Positions 36,280 to 44,945 of a stretch of 64,000 bases of DNA are shown piece after piece (position 1 is the first letter of the stretch; each line of letters starts with the position of its first letter). A program made the position numbers and the translations under genes. The DNA is taken from assembly GCA_963751425.1 (NCBI GenBank), contig CAVVUF010000004.1, forward strand, positions 310,001-374,000, read 5' to 3'. Origin of the DNA: CAVVUF01 sp963751425 (GTDB lineage: Bacteria > Chloroflexota > Anaerolineae > Anaerolineales > UBA4823). The notes beneath the pieces are model-generated. The model was given only the letters and a program-made list of their open reading frames with translations. It did not search any database and was not told the origin of the DNA.

Positions 36280-36306
36280 CCCTCTGCCCCTGCATCGGGC
36301 AGAGGG
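36280..36306. repeat. Family B-like hairpin inside nuoF
   Basis: Perfect 10-bp arms CCCTCTGCCC/GGGCAGAGGG with a 7-base loop. In frame it adds about 10 residues between the N3-cluster segment and ALLKSVASQIKGKCLC. A neighbouring CCGATC..GATCGG extends the stem region. Confidence 0.75.
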
Positions 36307-37431
36307 CGCCGATCAGTAGATCGGTTTCCATCCAGGATGCGCTCGGCAAGGTGGGCCATCCAGTAAGTGCCTTCACGGCAAGGGGTGCACTTGCCGCAAG
36401 AACTCGTGCTTGAAGAAGTGCAAGGTCTTGGACAGAAGCCAGCGAATATCGACTGAATCATCCACAATGATGACGGAGGCCGAGCCGAGCTGTGCGCCGA
36501 GGCTGGGCACGCTCTCGTAGTCCATAGGGGTATCCAGAGCTTGTTCCGTCGCAACAATAAGGGATGAGGAAGCGCCTGCTGGCATGATCGCTTTCACTTT
36601 GCGTCCCTCCGCCAGGCCACCGCCGTGGGTGAAGATGAGCTCTCGGAAGGTGGTACCCAAAGGCAGCTCGTAGTTGCCAGGTTTTTTCACACATCCGGAG
36701 AGGCTGAAGACTTTGACACCCGGGCTTTTCTCGGTACCCAGGGTGCGGTACCAGTCCGCGCCGCGCAGGACGATCAGCGGGACGTTGGTAAGCGTTTCAA
36801 CATTGTTCACAACGGTGGGTTTTCCAAAGAGGCCAAAGGAGGGCGGGAAGGGTGGGCGAAGGCGAGGCTGCCCCAGCTTGCCCTCGATCGATTCGAGCAT
36901 GGCAGTTTCTTCACCGCAGATGTAAGCTCCCGCGCCCAGGTGGGTATAAATATGCAAGGAGTAATCCGTGCCAAACAGCTTCTCGCCCAGCAAGCCGGAA
37001 GCTTCCAACTCTGCGATCTTCTGATCTAAGATTTTGGCAACCTGCCAGAATTCACCGCGCAGGTAAACATAAGCGGCTTTCGCCTGGACGGCGTAAGCTG
37101 CGATGGCGACGCCTTCGAGGAATTGGAAAGGGTTGTTTTCCATGATCTCGCGATCTTTGAAGGTGCCGGGTTCAGACTTGTCGGCGTTGGCGACAACGTA
37201 ATGAGGCCAGTTTTTATTATCGGTGAAAGCCCACTTCATCCCAGTGGGAAAGCCTGCACCGCCGCGCCCTCTCAGCCCGGAGGCCTTGACGAGGTCGATC
37301 ACCTCGGCAGGCTGCTTTAAAGTAACAACCCTATGGAAAGCTTCAAAGCCTTGATTTTGCCGGTAGATCTTCAATTGGCTGATATCAGGGATTTGCCGGT
37401 GGCGGAGGAGAATATATTCCGAGACGGGGCT

Positions 37432-37479
37432 GATGGGTACATCAGGGCTGATGGGTACATCAGGGCTGATGGGTACATC
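37432..37479. repeat. Family A, three 18-bp units in nuoF 5' end
   Basis: GATGGGTACATC at 37432, 37450 and 37468, each followed by AGGGCT. Translated on the minus strand as three DVPISP hexapeptides. Degenerate units (GGTACACC, GGGTACAACGGGTACATC) continue to 37543. Confidence 0.95.
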
Positions 37480-37550
37480 TGAACCGGTAGGTACACCGGA
37501 TGCATCGCCGGACTCCGTTACAGCGGGTACAACGGGTACATCTCCCATGT

Positions 37551-38285
37551 TCAGGCCTCCTCCCCAGCGGACGACTCGCGATCAACACCATCGCTGCGAT
37601 CAACACCATCGCTGCGATCAACACCATCGCTGCGATCAATCACATCGTTATTTCCTTCACCCCTAGCCGCATCCTGGCGCCAGGTTTCAACCAAGGCCAG
37701 AGCGCTTTCAACCGTTTGATGCTCGTGATATTCCAGGTCATCGCCCGTTGCAGATGGGGACAGCCGTTGCACCTGGAACATAGGCGCTTTGTCGCAGCCT
37801 GCCAGGCACGTCACGGCCTCAACAGTTACCAGGCCGTCGGAAGTCGTTGCCGAAGGGTACTTCGGGCCTACTTTGATGCCCAGGTTCTCACATAATTTAT
37901 CAAAGAACTGGTCCGCGCCGCGCAGCGCACAAGGCAGGTCAGTACATACCTGAATGCGGTACTTTCCGGCGGGCTCATCGTAATAGAGCGAGTAAAATCC
38001 GACAATGCCAGCCACTTCGGTCGGTGAGATCTCCAGGATGGCGGCAATATCTTGCATGGCTTGCTTGGTGACATAGCCGTTCTGGCGCTGCGCCAGGAAA
38101 AGCAGCGGCATAACAGCGGATCTTTTTTGGTCGGCAGGGTATTTGGCGAGGATGGACTGAACCTCGGCAGGGTATATTTCTAAGAGGTTGCCGCTGGGTA
38201 CAGCGGTGCCGCTGGGTGCCGATGAGTACATCGGTGCCGATGAGTTCATCGGTACAGCGGAGGCGGATTCAGGAGGTTTGTTCAT
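37551..38285 (-). CDS. nuoE: NADH-quinone oxidoreductase subunit E with repeat extensions
   Basis: Thioredoxin-like [2Fe-2S] subunit (cluster N1a). Core about residues 33-210: PADQKRSAVMPLLFLAQRQNGYV, VGFYSLYYDEPAGKYRIQVCTDLPC and VTCLAGCDKAPMFQV give the four Cys ligands. At 244 residues it is longer than the usual 160-180. The N-terminus reads as hexapeptide steps (SASAVP, MNSSAP, MYSSAP, SGTAVP) and the C-terminus carries DRSDGV repeats, both encoded by 18-base tandem units. Overlaps nuoD by ATGA. Confidence 0.95.
   Translation of the reverse strand: MNKPPESASAVPMNSSAPMYSSAPSGTAVPSGNLLEIYPAEVQSILAKYPADQKRSAVMPLLFLAQRQNGYVTKQAMQDIAAILEISPTEVAGIVGFYSLYYDEPAGKYRIQVCTDLPCALRGADQFFDKLCENLGIKVGPKYPSATTSDGLVTVEAVTCLAGCDKAPMFQVQRLSPSATGDDLEYHEHQTVESALALVETWRQDAARGEGNNDVIDRSDGVDRSDGVDRSDGVDRESSAGEEA
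37580..37647. repeat. 18-bp tandem array encoding NuoE C-terminus
   Basis: GATCAACACCATCGCTGC repeated three times exactly (37580, 37598, 37616), then a divergent copy GATCAATCACATCG. Same 18-base period as family A, different core. Encodes repeated SDGVDR. Confidence 0.95.
38193..38256. repeat. Family A, four units in nuoE 5' end
   Basis: GCTGGGTACAGC (38193), GCTGGGTGCC (38211), GATGAGTACATC (38221) and GATGAGTTCATC (38239), mostly on an 18-base period. They encode the hexapeptide steps at the NuoE N-terminus. Confidence 0.88.
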
Positions 38286-39538
38286 CGATCTGAGTCTCCT
38301 AAGACGATATCGATACTGCCGATGATGGCTACAAGGTCTGCCACTAAATGCCCTTTGGAGAGCAGCGGTAGAGCCTGGAGGTGGACAAAGCTTGGAGTAC
38401 GGAAGTGAACGCGGTGAGGCTTAGGACCGCCATCGCTTTCCAGGTAGCAGCCCAGCTCGCCGCGCGGCGATTCAACCGGCACGTAAACGGCGCCCTCTGG
38501 CAGGGTAAAGCCCTCTGTCCACAGCTTGAAATGGTGGATGACAGCCTCCATGCTGGTGCTCAATTCGGAGCGAGGCGGAGGGACATATTTGCGGTTCTCG
38601 CTGCGTACGGGCCCGTAAGGAAGCTGATCCAGGGCTTGCTGGGCAATGCGCACAGACTGGCGCATCTCCTCCATGCGCACCTGGTAGCGGGCATAGACAT
38701 CACCACCCGAATGCACTGGCACATCGAACGCATACTGCTCATAGCCTGAATAGGGAGCAGCTTTGCGCAGGTCAAAAGGCATGCCCGAGCCGCGCAGAGC
38801 AGGGCCGGTGAGGCCCCATTTGACTGCATCTTCGGCTGAAATAACGCCAATCTTCTTGGTGCGATCCATGAAGATGGGGTTCTTGGTGAGCATGGCTTCG
38901 TACTGGTCGATGCGGGCGGGTAAGATTTTGAGGAACTGCCGGACAGCGTCTTCAAACTCAACGGGAGTATCGCGCCAGAGGCCGCCTGGACGGATATAGG
39001 TGGTCATCATACGCTGACCGGAGCACATTTCAAAGATATCCAAGATCATCTCGCGCTCTCGGAAGCAGTATAAGAAAACGGACATGGCGGCCAGGTCGAG
39101 GGCATGGGTGCCCAGCCAGACGAGGTGTGAAGCGATGCGCTGCAGCTCGGCGAGGATTACGCGCACGCCTTGCGCACGCGGGGGAACATCGAGCTCAGCC
39201 AGTTTTTCAACCGCCAGGCAGTAGACCAGGTTGTTGCCGATGTTGTTCATATAATCCATGCGGTCGGTCATGACCTCGGCCTTGAGGTAGGTCTTGGCTT
39301 CCATGTTCTTTTCAATGCCGGTGTGCAGAAAGCCGATATCGGGGATGCAGTTGAGGACGGTTTCGCCATCAAGCTCGAGGAGGAGGCGCAAGACTCCATG
39401 GGTGCTGGGGTGCTGAGGTCCCATATTGAGAAGGACGGTTTCGCCTGCGAGGGCACGCTCTGAGACAAGGTGGCTGAACCCGCCGAGGGAACCGGCTGCG
39501 CTCTGGACAGGCTGCGGGTCCAGCGTAGATGAGTCCAT
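38282..39538 (-). CDS. nuoD: NADH-quinone oxidoreductase subunit D
   Basis: 418-residue 49-kDa-type subunit lining the quinone site. LNMGPQHPSTHGVLRLLLELDGE, IGFLHTGIEKNMEAKTY, DRMDYMNNIGNN and a C-terminal SPRGELGCYLESDGGPKPHR, SFVHLQALPLLSKGHLVADLVAIIGSIDIVLGDSDR are diagnostic. Start ATG lies in a family A palindrome (MDSST); GGAGG is 7 bases upstream. The nuoC stop abuts the start (TAGATG). Confidence 0.97.
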   Translation of the reverse strand: MDSSTLDPQPVQSAAGSLGGFSHLVSERALAGETVLLNMGPQHPSTHGVLRLLLELDGETVLNCIPDIGFLHTGIEKNMEAKTYLKAEVMTDRMDYMNNIGNNLVYCLAVEKLAELDVPPRAQGVRVILAELQRIASHLVWLGTHALDLAAMSVFLYCFREREMILDIFEMCSGQRMMTTYIRPGGLWRDTPVEFEDAVRQFLKILPARIDQYEAMLTKNPIFMDRTKKIGVISAEDAVKWGLTGPALRGSGMPFDLRKAAPYSGYEQYAFDVPVHSGGDVYARYQVRMEEMRQSVRIAQQALDQLPYGPVRSENRKYVPPPRSELSTSMEAVIHHFKLWTEGFTLPEGAVYVPVESPRGELGCYLESDGGPKPHRVHFRTPSFVHLQALPLLSKGHLVADLVAIIGSIDIVLGDSDR

Positions 39539-39539
39539 C
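39528..39539. repeat. Family A unit at nuoD start
   Basis: GATGAGTCCATC inside TAGATGAGTCCATCTA. It contains both the nuoD ATG and part of the nuoC stop. Confidence 0.8.
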
Positions 39540-40141
39540 TAGGCCTCCTCGTAGCTGCCGCGGTGCTTGCGGAGCTTTATATCTGCATAGTTGAAAGTAA
39601 ACTGCGGCTCTTCGTATCCGAGAGGATAATCCTTACGCAAAGGATGACCTTCCCAATCAACGGGCATTAAGATGCGGCGCAGGTCAGAATGGCCTTCAAA
39701 GCGGATGCCGAACATGTCAAAGACTTCACGCTCGTGCCAGTTGGCTACAGGCCAAACGGTCTCGACGGAAGGCGCAGAAGGACTATCGGCGGTGTCGCTC
39801 GCGTTTACTGGCACCCGCAAACACAGGCGCTGATTGTGCTCGTGAGAAAAAAGCTGGTAGATGATATGAAAACGGGGTTCCAGCTTCGGCCAATAATCAG
39901 AGGCGGTCAGGCTGCTGAGAAAATTAAATTTGAATTCATCTCTCAGGGTCAAAGCCACCCGGTGGAGCTGCTCGGCAGGGAGGAGCAAAATGGTTTCGCC
40001 GCGAAAAGAACGCACCTCTAAACCAAAACGCTTAACCAATTCCTGGCAAAGGTCATCGACGAAGGGTACCTCGTTCAGCCCCGGCCGATCAGGAGTGAGG
40101 GGTTCTTGATTAGCTTCTTCTGAAATGGACGATTCGGACAT
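39539..40141 (-). CDS. nuoC: NADH-quinone oxidoreductase subunit C
   Basis: 200-residue 30-kDa-type subunit. ANWHEREVFDMFGIRFEGH, LRRILMPVDWEGHPLRKDYPL are the family signature. ATG 40141 (MSESSISEE) is chosen over 40165 because AAGGAG lies at 12 bases upstream of it. A loop of Ser/Ala-rich residues (NASDTADSPSAPS) is inserted before the signature. Confidence 0.96.
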   Translation of the reverse strand: MSESSISEEANQEPLTPDRPGLNEVPFVDDLCQELVKRFGLEVRSFRGETILLLPAEQLHRVALTLRDEFKFNFLSSLTASDYWPKLEPRFHIIYQLFSHEHNQRLCLRVPVNASDTADSPSAPSVETVWPVANWHEREVFDMFGIRFEGHSDLRRILMPVDWEGHPLRKDYPLGYEEPQFTFNYADIKLRKHRGSYEEA

Positions 40142-40175
40142 CGTGTTCTCCTTTATGCCAGCCAACCTCTACGAC

Positions 40176-40205
40176 GATGGGTACATCGTTGACGATGGGT
40201 ACATC
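40176..40205. repeat. Family A, two units, nuoB-nuoC gap
   Basis: ACGATGGGTACATCGT at 40174 and again 18 bases later; occupies half of the 65-base gap. Non-coding, yet it keeps the 18-base period of the coding arrays. Confidence 0.95.
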
Positions 40206-40206
40206 G

Positions 40207-40689
40207 TTATTTGGCTGTAATTGGACGTTCTCGTTGAACTTTCTCATGCAAAGTCATAATGCCGTGAATCAAAGCCTCGGGACGCGGCGGGCAGCCAGCC
40301 ACGTAGACATCCACTGGGACGACTTCATCGACCCCTTGGACGATAGCGTAATTATTGAATACCCCTCCACAAGAAGCGCAGTCGCCCATAGCAATCACCC
40401 ACTTGGGATCAGGCATTTGATCGTACAGGCGGCGCAGGACTGGCACCATCTTGCGAGAGACACGTCCGGCGACAATCATCAGGTCCGACTGGCGCGGGCT
40501 GGCGCGCATGAGCTCCATTCCGAAGCGGCTCAAATCGTAATTGGAGGCCTGCGCAGACATCATCTCAATTGCGCAGCAAGCCAGGCCAAACAACATGGGC
40601 CACATCGCATTGGCTCGAGACCAATTAATCACCTCCTCCAACTTAATGGTCACCACCCCCATGTTGCCAAGTTTTTGCTCTATTCCCAT
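40207..40689 (-). CDS. nuoB: NADH-quinone oxidoreductase subunit B
   Basis: 160-residue subunit holding cluster N2, the last electron carrier before quinone. FGLACCAIEMM, GDCASCGG and VAGCPPRPEALIHGI provide the four Cys. The ATG at 40689 overlaps nuoA by 10 bases and has GGGAG upstream; a longer frame to 40815 is a shadow within nuoA. Confidence 0.97.
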   Translation of the reverse strand: MGIEQKLGNMGVVTIKLEEVINWSRANAMWPMLFGLACCAIEMMSAQASNYDLSRFGMELMRASPRQSDLMIVAGRVSRKMVPVLRRLYDQMPDPKWVIAMGDCASCGGVFNNYAIVQGVDEVVPVDVYVAGCPPRPEALIHGIMTLHEKVQRERPITAK

Positions 40690-41051
40690 TCCATGGCTCC
40701 CTTCTTCCAGGCGTACACATATCCAACCATTAAAATGATAATGAAGATCGTCATTTCGATAAAAGCAAATATGCCCAGGCTCTGTGCCATAAAGGTGCGT
40801 AAAACCACAGCCCAAGGTAAGAAGAAAACAATTTCAATATCAAATAAGATGAAGAGAACCGCCACCAGGTAAAAACGCACAGAGATGCGCCGCGTGCCTG
40901 GGCCAATAGGCTTCATGCCCAACTCATATGGTTGGGACTTGCGCTCGGTGGGGTGGCGCGGGCCAAACAAATGTCCGAGGGCAACCACAAGGATGGCCAT
41001 GCCAATGGCCAGGATAAATAAGATGGCTAAAGGTATAAACTCATTAATCAT
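40680..41051 (-). CDS. nuoA: NADH-quinone oxidoreductase subunit A
   Basis: 123-residue membrane subunit with three helices; QPYELGMKPIGPGTRRISVRFYLVAVLFILFDIEIVFFLPWA is the family signature region (conserved acidic FDIE). Start ATG 41051 (MINEFIPLAIL) with GGAG at 10 bases; the longer upstream frame has no support. First gene of the operon. Confidence 0.96.
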   Translation of the reverse strand: MINEFIPLAILFILAIGMAILVVALGHLFGPRHPTERKSQPYELGMKPIGPGTRRISVRFYLVAVLFILFDIEIVFFLPWAVVLRTFMAQSLGIFAFIEMTIFIIILMVGYVYAWKKGAMEWE

Positions 41052-41091
41052 AGATATCCATCTCCGGCAGGATGTGACCCAAAGCGCTAAA

Positions 41092-41120
41092 AGTTTATCA
41101 TAAGGGTTTCTACGTGTCAA
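41092..41120 (-). promoter_or_regulatory. Sigma-70 promoter of the nuo operon
   Basis: Minus strand TTGACA (41120-41115), 17-base spacer, TAAACT (41097-41092), about 40 bases before the nuoA start. It lies in the 126-base gap after rpoD, so nuo can be transcribed independently of dnaG-rpoD. Confidence 0.78.
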
Positions 41121-41177
41121 ATTTCACAAATCAGATATGACTTATCAATTACGGCGGTCAAACCCCAGGCATGCGGG

Positions 41178-42824
41178 TTAACCTAAATAATCTCTGAGGA
41201 ACCGGCTGCGCGTCGGATGGCGCAGTTTCCGCAGCGCTTTAGCTTCGATCTGCCGGATTCGCTCCCGGGTGACATTGAAATACTGCCCCACTTCTTCCAG
41301 GGTATGATCTTTACCATCCAAAAGCCCAAACCGCATCTCCAAAACTTCCCGCTCACGATCGGATAGCACAGCCAGCGCGTTCTTGACTTGTTCGCGCAGC
41401 ATCTCGCGCGCCGCCGCGTCCATCGGCTCGAGCGCATCAACATCCTCGATGAAATCTCCCAACTGGCTGCTGTCCTCAGAGCCCACCGGGCTATCCAGCG
41501 ACATGGGTTCTTCTGAGGCGCGCAAGACGCGGCTCACCTTCGTAGCGGCGCGGGCCAGGCGCCTGCGCACATCTGGCGGAATGGGGAGACCCTCTGTGCG
41601 GGCGTGCAAGATCGCCTGGCCATCCTGCGGATCCAGAAATCCTGCTTCCAAGGCCAGCTCCTCGCTAGTTGGCTCGCGTCCTAACTGTTGGGTCAGCGTC
41701 CGCTGCACGCGCACCAAACGGTTAATCGATTTAAAAATATGCACTGGAATACGGATCGTACGCGCCTGGTCAGCGATCGAACGGCTGATCGACTGGCGAA
41801 TCCACCAGGTTGCATAGGTGCTGAATTTATAGCCGCGCGAGGGGTCAAACTTCGAAACCGCCCGCAGCAAGCCAATGTTTCCCTCCTGGATCAAGTCTGG
41901 AAAAGAGCTGCCGCGGCCAATATACCGTTTCGCCACGCTGACAACCAGGCGCAGGTTCGAGCGAATGATCGCCTGGCGGGCCTCCGTTGAACGAAAGCGC
42001 ACATCTTCCAATTCGCTGCGCAGCGCATTTTCATCCGGCAGGTAGCGAGAAAAAGTATTTGGAGGGGGCAGATCAGCGGAGCTCTTGATATATTCAGAAA
42101 CCTGGTCGGCTACGCTGGCTGGCATCAGATACAGGCAGATAAAGACGGTATAAGCATGGCGAGCCACACCATCCCAAAGATGGTCTTTACCCCAGCGCCC
42201 GTTGTCCAGGTAAGAACGCAGATAAGAAGGCACCGTAATATTCCAGGCATGCTGTAACATCTGTGCTTCTGCCAGGACCAGCGTCAGATCTGGGCAGGCA
42301 TACCCCAGACGGCGGGTATCCTCCAATAAGCGCTTCCAGGCGACGAGCAGCTCATCAAATAAGGCCTGGTAAATGCCCTTACGAACTGCAGCGCCTGTGC
42401 GCGCCAGCGGGTGGGCTTTGCTCAAAGCTTCGATGCGGCGGGCAGCTTCGATACGCGTGGCGAGCCAGAATTCCTTATCGACCCCCAAAAGAGATATCTC
42501 GCCGATCTCCTTGAGATACAGGCGCACCGGATCTTCCCCAAGCTCCATGATCAACGCGGGATCTTTTAGCAGGTCAAGCGGCTCTTCTTTTTCAATCTCC
42601 GCAAGCTCGCTGTCTTCGAGTAACAGCTCTTGGGAAATGAGCACATCTTCGGGTTCATCTTCGACTAACAGCTCATCCTCCGCCAAAAGGTCGTCCACAT
42701 CTTCCATAGAATCCGAATCATAACTCGAATGCGAAGCAGAGTCTTCGGGATCAGAAGCAGCAGATTCTGGGATGGGCATGGACGCTGCAGGTTGGGAGGG
42801 CTTCTTAGTGGGTTTTTGAGACAT
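41178..42824 (-). CDS. rpoD: Primary RNA polymerase sigma factor (RpoD/SigA)
   Basis: 548 residues. After an acidic Asp/Glu/Ser-rich N-terminus (about 1-90): region 1.2 DPVRLYLKEIGEISLL, region 2 NLRLVVSVAKRYIGRG and FPDLIQEGNIGLLRAVSKFD, region 2.4 FSTYATWWIRQSISRSIADQ, region 3, and region 4.2 LEEVGQYFNVTRERIRQIEAKALRKLRHP (helix-turn-helix for the -35 box). Full set of regions and its place after dnaG mark the housekeeping factor. A non-conserved region of about 150 residues lies between 1.2 and 2. Confidence 0.95.
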   Translation of the reverse strand: MSQKPTKKPSQPAASMPIPESAASDPEDSASHSSYDSDSMEDVDDLLAEDELLVEDEPEDVLISQELLLEDSELAEIEKEEPLDLLKDPALIMELGEDPVRLYLKEIGEISLLGVDKEFWLATRIEAARRIEALSKAHPLARTGAAVRKGIYQALFDELLVAWKRLLEDTRRLGYACPDLTLVLAEAQMLQHAWNITVPSYLRSYLDNGRWGKDHLWDGVARHAYTVFICLYLMPASVADQVSEYIKSSADLPPPNTFSRYLPDENALRSELEDVRFRSTEARQAIIRSNLRLVVSVAKRYIGRGSSFPDLIQEGNIGLLRAVSKFDPSRGYKFSTYATWWIRQSISRSIADQARTIRIPVHIFKSINRLVRVQRTLTQQLGREPTSEELALEAGFLDPQDGQAILHARTEGLPIPPDVRRRLARAATKVSRVLRASEEPMSLDSPVGSEDSSQLGDFIEDVDALEPMDAAAREMLREQVKNALAVLSDREREVLEMRFGLLDGKDHTLEEVGQYFNVTRERIRQIEAKALRKLRHPTRSRFLRDYLG

Positions 42825-42871
42825 GGATGGGGTACCTTTTTGGATTACCTTAGAAATACCTGACGAAATAC

Positions 42872-44797
42872 CTAATTCCGGCCTGTATAGTGACCCAGGG
42901 CGCTGTCAAGATGTTTGAGCATGGTGCTGTAATGCGAAACACCGTTCATATATTCTTTTATTTGAGTATCCCCCTGCTGTTGGGCTTCATCCATGATGAA
43001 CCTCAAGTAATCCAGGCTCTCCCGAACGTATAAGATACGCAGATTAAGGATGGCGCGCAGTACATCTTCGAAGACCCGGTCTTCAACCGGATCGAGCTTG
43101 GAGGTGCGCTGCAACAAATCATCCGCCTTATCCATCAAAGGCAGTGATAAACTATTTAACACAAAATGCAGCGGTTCAGATACGTTCTGATCTAAGGATT
43201 CCTGGACAAACTGGAAAAGAGTTTGGTGTTCAGCACGCTGGAAATCGTTGACCGAAAGGCGCGGCAGGCTGTACTCTTGCATGGCGCGGTCCAGCTGGTA
43301 GACCAGGTCGGGACGGCGCATGAGCACCCCCAGGCAGTGAAACTCGAGCAGGGCGGCCGAAGAAGGCTGGCTGGCTTCGGCAACCTTGGCAGGCGCCTGG
43401 CGTGTGCTTCGATAAGTTCTTTCCGCGCCGGAACGGCTGCGAGGAGGCCGTACCCCCATCAAAGCGCGCTCGTCCACCCGCAGCAGGCGGGCCAGCTTCT
43501 GCCGGTAAGTCTCGCGCTCCACTGAATCCGGCACATCCTCGATCAGCGGTAGGACCTGGTTAGCGATCTCACTCCTCACCTTGGGGTCTTCCAGGTTCCG
43601 CCCTTCTGCCAGGGTTTCCATCACGTGCACCACCACCGGCTTGGCATTTTCGACGATCTTTTCCCATTCCTCGGAAGAGCGGTTGACCACATCGTCGGGA
43701 TCCATGCCTTCGGGCAAGGTGGTCACACGGATATCTGCCTGCAGGCGTCCCTCATGCCGCAGCAGGCCGCGGGCGTCAAACCTCGCTTCATCTTCACGGT
43801 CCATCGCCTGGCGGGCAACCTGCAAGCCGCGCAAGGTGGCTTTAGCCCCGGCCGCGTCCGGGTCGAGCGCCAGCACAATCCGGCGCGTGAAGCGCTTGAT
43901 CAGGTTCAGCTGGGGCTCTGTCAAGGCCGTGCCCATGGGTGAGACGGCATTGGCGAAGCCCCCCTGGTGCAGGGCAATCACGTCCAGGTAGCCTTCGACG
44001 ATCACCACCTGGTCGCGGGTGCGGATCTCCTTGCGTGCCCGGTCCAAACCGTAGAGCAAATGCCCCTTGTCAAAGACCGGGGTCTGGGGGGAATTCAAGA
44101 ATTTGGGCACATCCTCCGGGTTGAGGATGCGCGCCCCAAAACCTGTCATGCGGCCGCGCTCATCCCGGATCGGGAACATAATCCGGTGGCGGAAACGGTC
44201 GTAGATGCCGCGCTGACCGGGCTGCACTTCGTCGCCAGGGCGCTCGGTGACCAGGCCCGATTCGACCAGATCCTGCTCGGGATAGCCTTTCTCTTTGAAA
44301 TAGGATAAGGCGGCTTCCCAGGCGTTCGGAGCATAACCCAAGCCAAAAGCCTCGATCGTCTCATCCCGCAGGCCGCGCTTGTGCAGATATTCGAGGGCGG
44401 CGTTGCCGGGCGGCGTGTTCAGAAGATGGTGGCGGTAGAAGGTGACGGCGTCTTCCAGCAGCGCACGCAGGTGATCGTTTTCCTCAGCAGCCGCCTGGTC
44501 AGCCGGGGTAGGCGGCTTGAGCTGCACGCCGGCGCGCTCCGCCAGGTAGTGCAGCGCCTCGGAGAAATCCCAGCCCTCTTTTTTCATCACAAAGCGGAAG
44601 ATATCCCCGCCTTCGTTGCACTGCCCAAAACAGCGCCAGGTTCCCGATTCTGAAAAAACGACGAAAGCCGGGGTGCGCGTGTTGGCGTGGAAGGGGCAGA
44701 AGCCCGTGTAATTCTTCCCCGAGCGGCGGAGCTGCACCGTCTCAGAGACGAGGTCTACGATATCAATCCGGGATTTGATCTCATCGATAGATGACAT
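42872..44797 (-). CDS. dnaG: DNA primase
   Basis: 641 residues; makes RNA primers for replication. N-terminal zinc ribbon (CPFH..CFGQC), catalytic core with toprim motifs VVIVEGYLDVIALHQGG and IVLALDPDAAGAKA, and a C-terminal helicase-binding region. IVDLVSETVQLRRSGKNYTGFCPFH is typical of bacterial DnaG. It lies 47 bases upstream of rpoD, the classic macromolecular-synthesis pairing. TATAAT lies 11 bases before the ATG, with no good -35 box. Confidence 0.97.
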   Translation of the reverse strand: MSSIDEIKSRIDIVDLVSETVQLRRSGKNYTGFCPFHANTRTPAFVVFSESGTWRCFGQCNEGGDIFRFVMKKEGWDFSEALHYLAERAGVQLKPPTPADQAAAEENDHLRALLEDAVTFYRHHLLNTPPGNAALEYLHKRGLRDETIEAFGLGYAPNAWEAALSYFKEKGYPEQDLVESGLVTERPGDEVQPGQRGIYDRFRHRIMFPIRDERGRMTGFGARILNPEDVPKFLNSPQTPVFDKGHLLYGLDRARKEIRTRDQVVIVEGYLDVIALHQGGFANAVSPMGTALTEPQLNLIKRFTRRIVLALDPDAAGAKATLRGLQVARQAMDREDEARFDARGLLRHEGRLQADIRVTTLPEGMDPDDVVNRSSEEWEKIVENAKPVVVHVMETLAEGRNLEDPKVRSEIANQVLPLIEDVPDSVERETYRQKLARLLRVDERALMGVRPPRSRSGAERTYRSTRQAPAKVAEASQPSSAALLEFHCLGVLMRRPDLVYQLDRAMQEYSLPRLSVNDFQRAEHQTLFQFVQESLDQNVSEPLHFVLNSLSLPLMDKADDLLQRTSKLDPVEDRVFEDVLRAILNLRILYVRESLDYLRFIMDEAQQQGDTQIKEYMNGVSHYSTMLKHLDSALGHYTGRN

Positions 44798-44945
44798 GGG
44801 TGCACAAATTATACTCGCGGAAGGAAAAGACCGTTATAAGACAGCCTTCTCACCTGCGAGGCGGGATTTTTGAGTAAAAAATATTTGCATCCCAAGAGGA
44901 ACAATTGGGGAACGAGAGCTTTGATGACGCTCTCCTCTCTTGAAT

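Larger units (their letters stand above)
36084..37548 (-). pseudogene. nuoF: NADH-quinone oxidoreductase subunit F, one frameshift
   Basis: NADH- and FMN-binding subunit, about 487 residues joined. GLRGRGGAGFPTGMKWAFT (FMN/NADH), GAGAYICGEETAMLESIEG, and SCGKCTPCREGTYWM with CLCALGEFS for the [4Fe-4S] cluster N3. The first frame ends at 36373 just after LLSKTLHFFKHE; deleting one T in GAGTTCTTGCGG near 36397 restores the join, so an error is likely. N-terminus has three DVPISP repeats (family A). Two family B inserts lie in the C-terminal part: RPLPDAGAEGGD and PSPDVGADGIRPQGDSI. Stop overlaps the nuoG start by four bases. Confidence 0.9.

Noticed and set aside
37432..37650. Regular 18-bp repeats considered as a CRISPR array
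   Set aside because: Units are directly adjacent with no variable spacers, too short, and lie in nuoE/nuoF coding sequence; no cas genes are nearby.
40690..40815. N-terminal extension of nuoB to 40815
   Set aside because: It lies in another frame of nuoA and encodes nothing family-like; the ATG at 40689 has a good ribosome binding site.
44880..44945. Terminator for the MFS gene near 44920 (GAGAGC..GCTCTC)
   Set aside because: A short stem is present, but no T-run follows on the minus strand.
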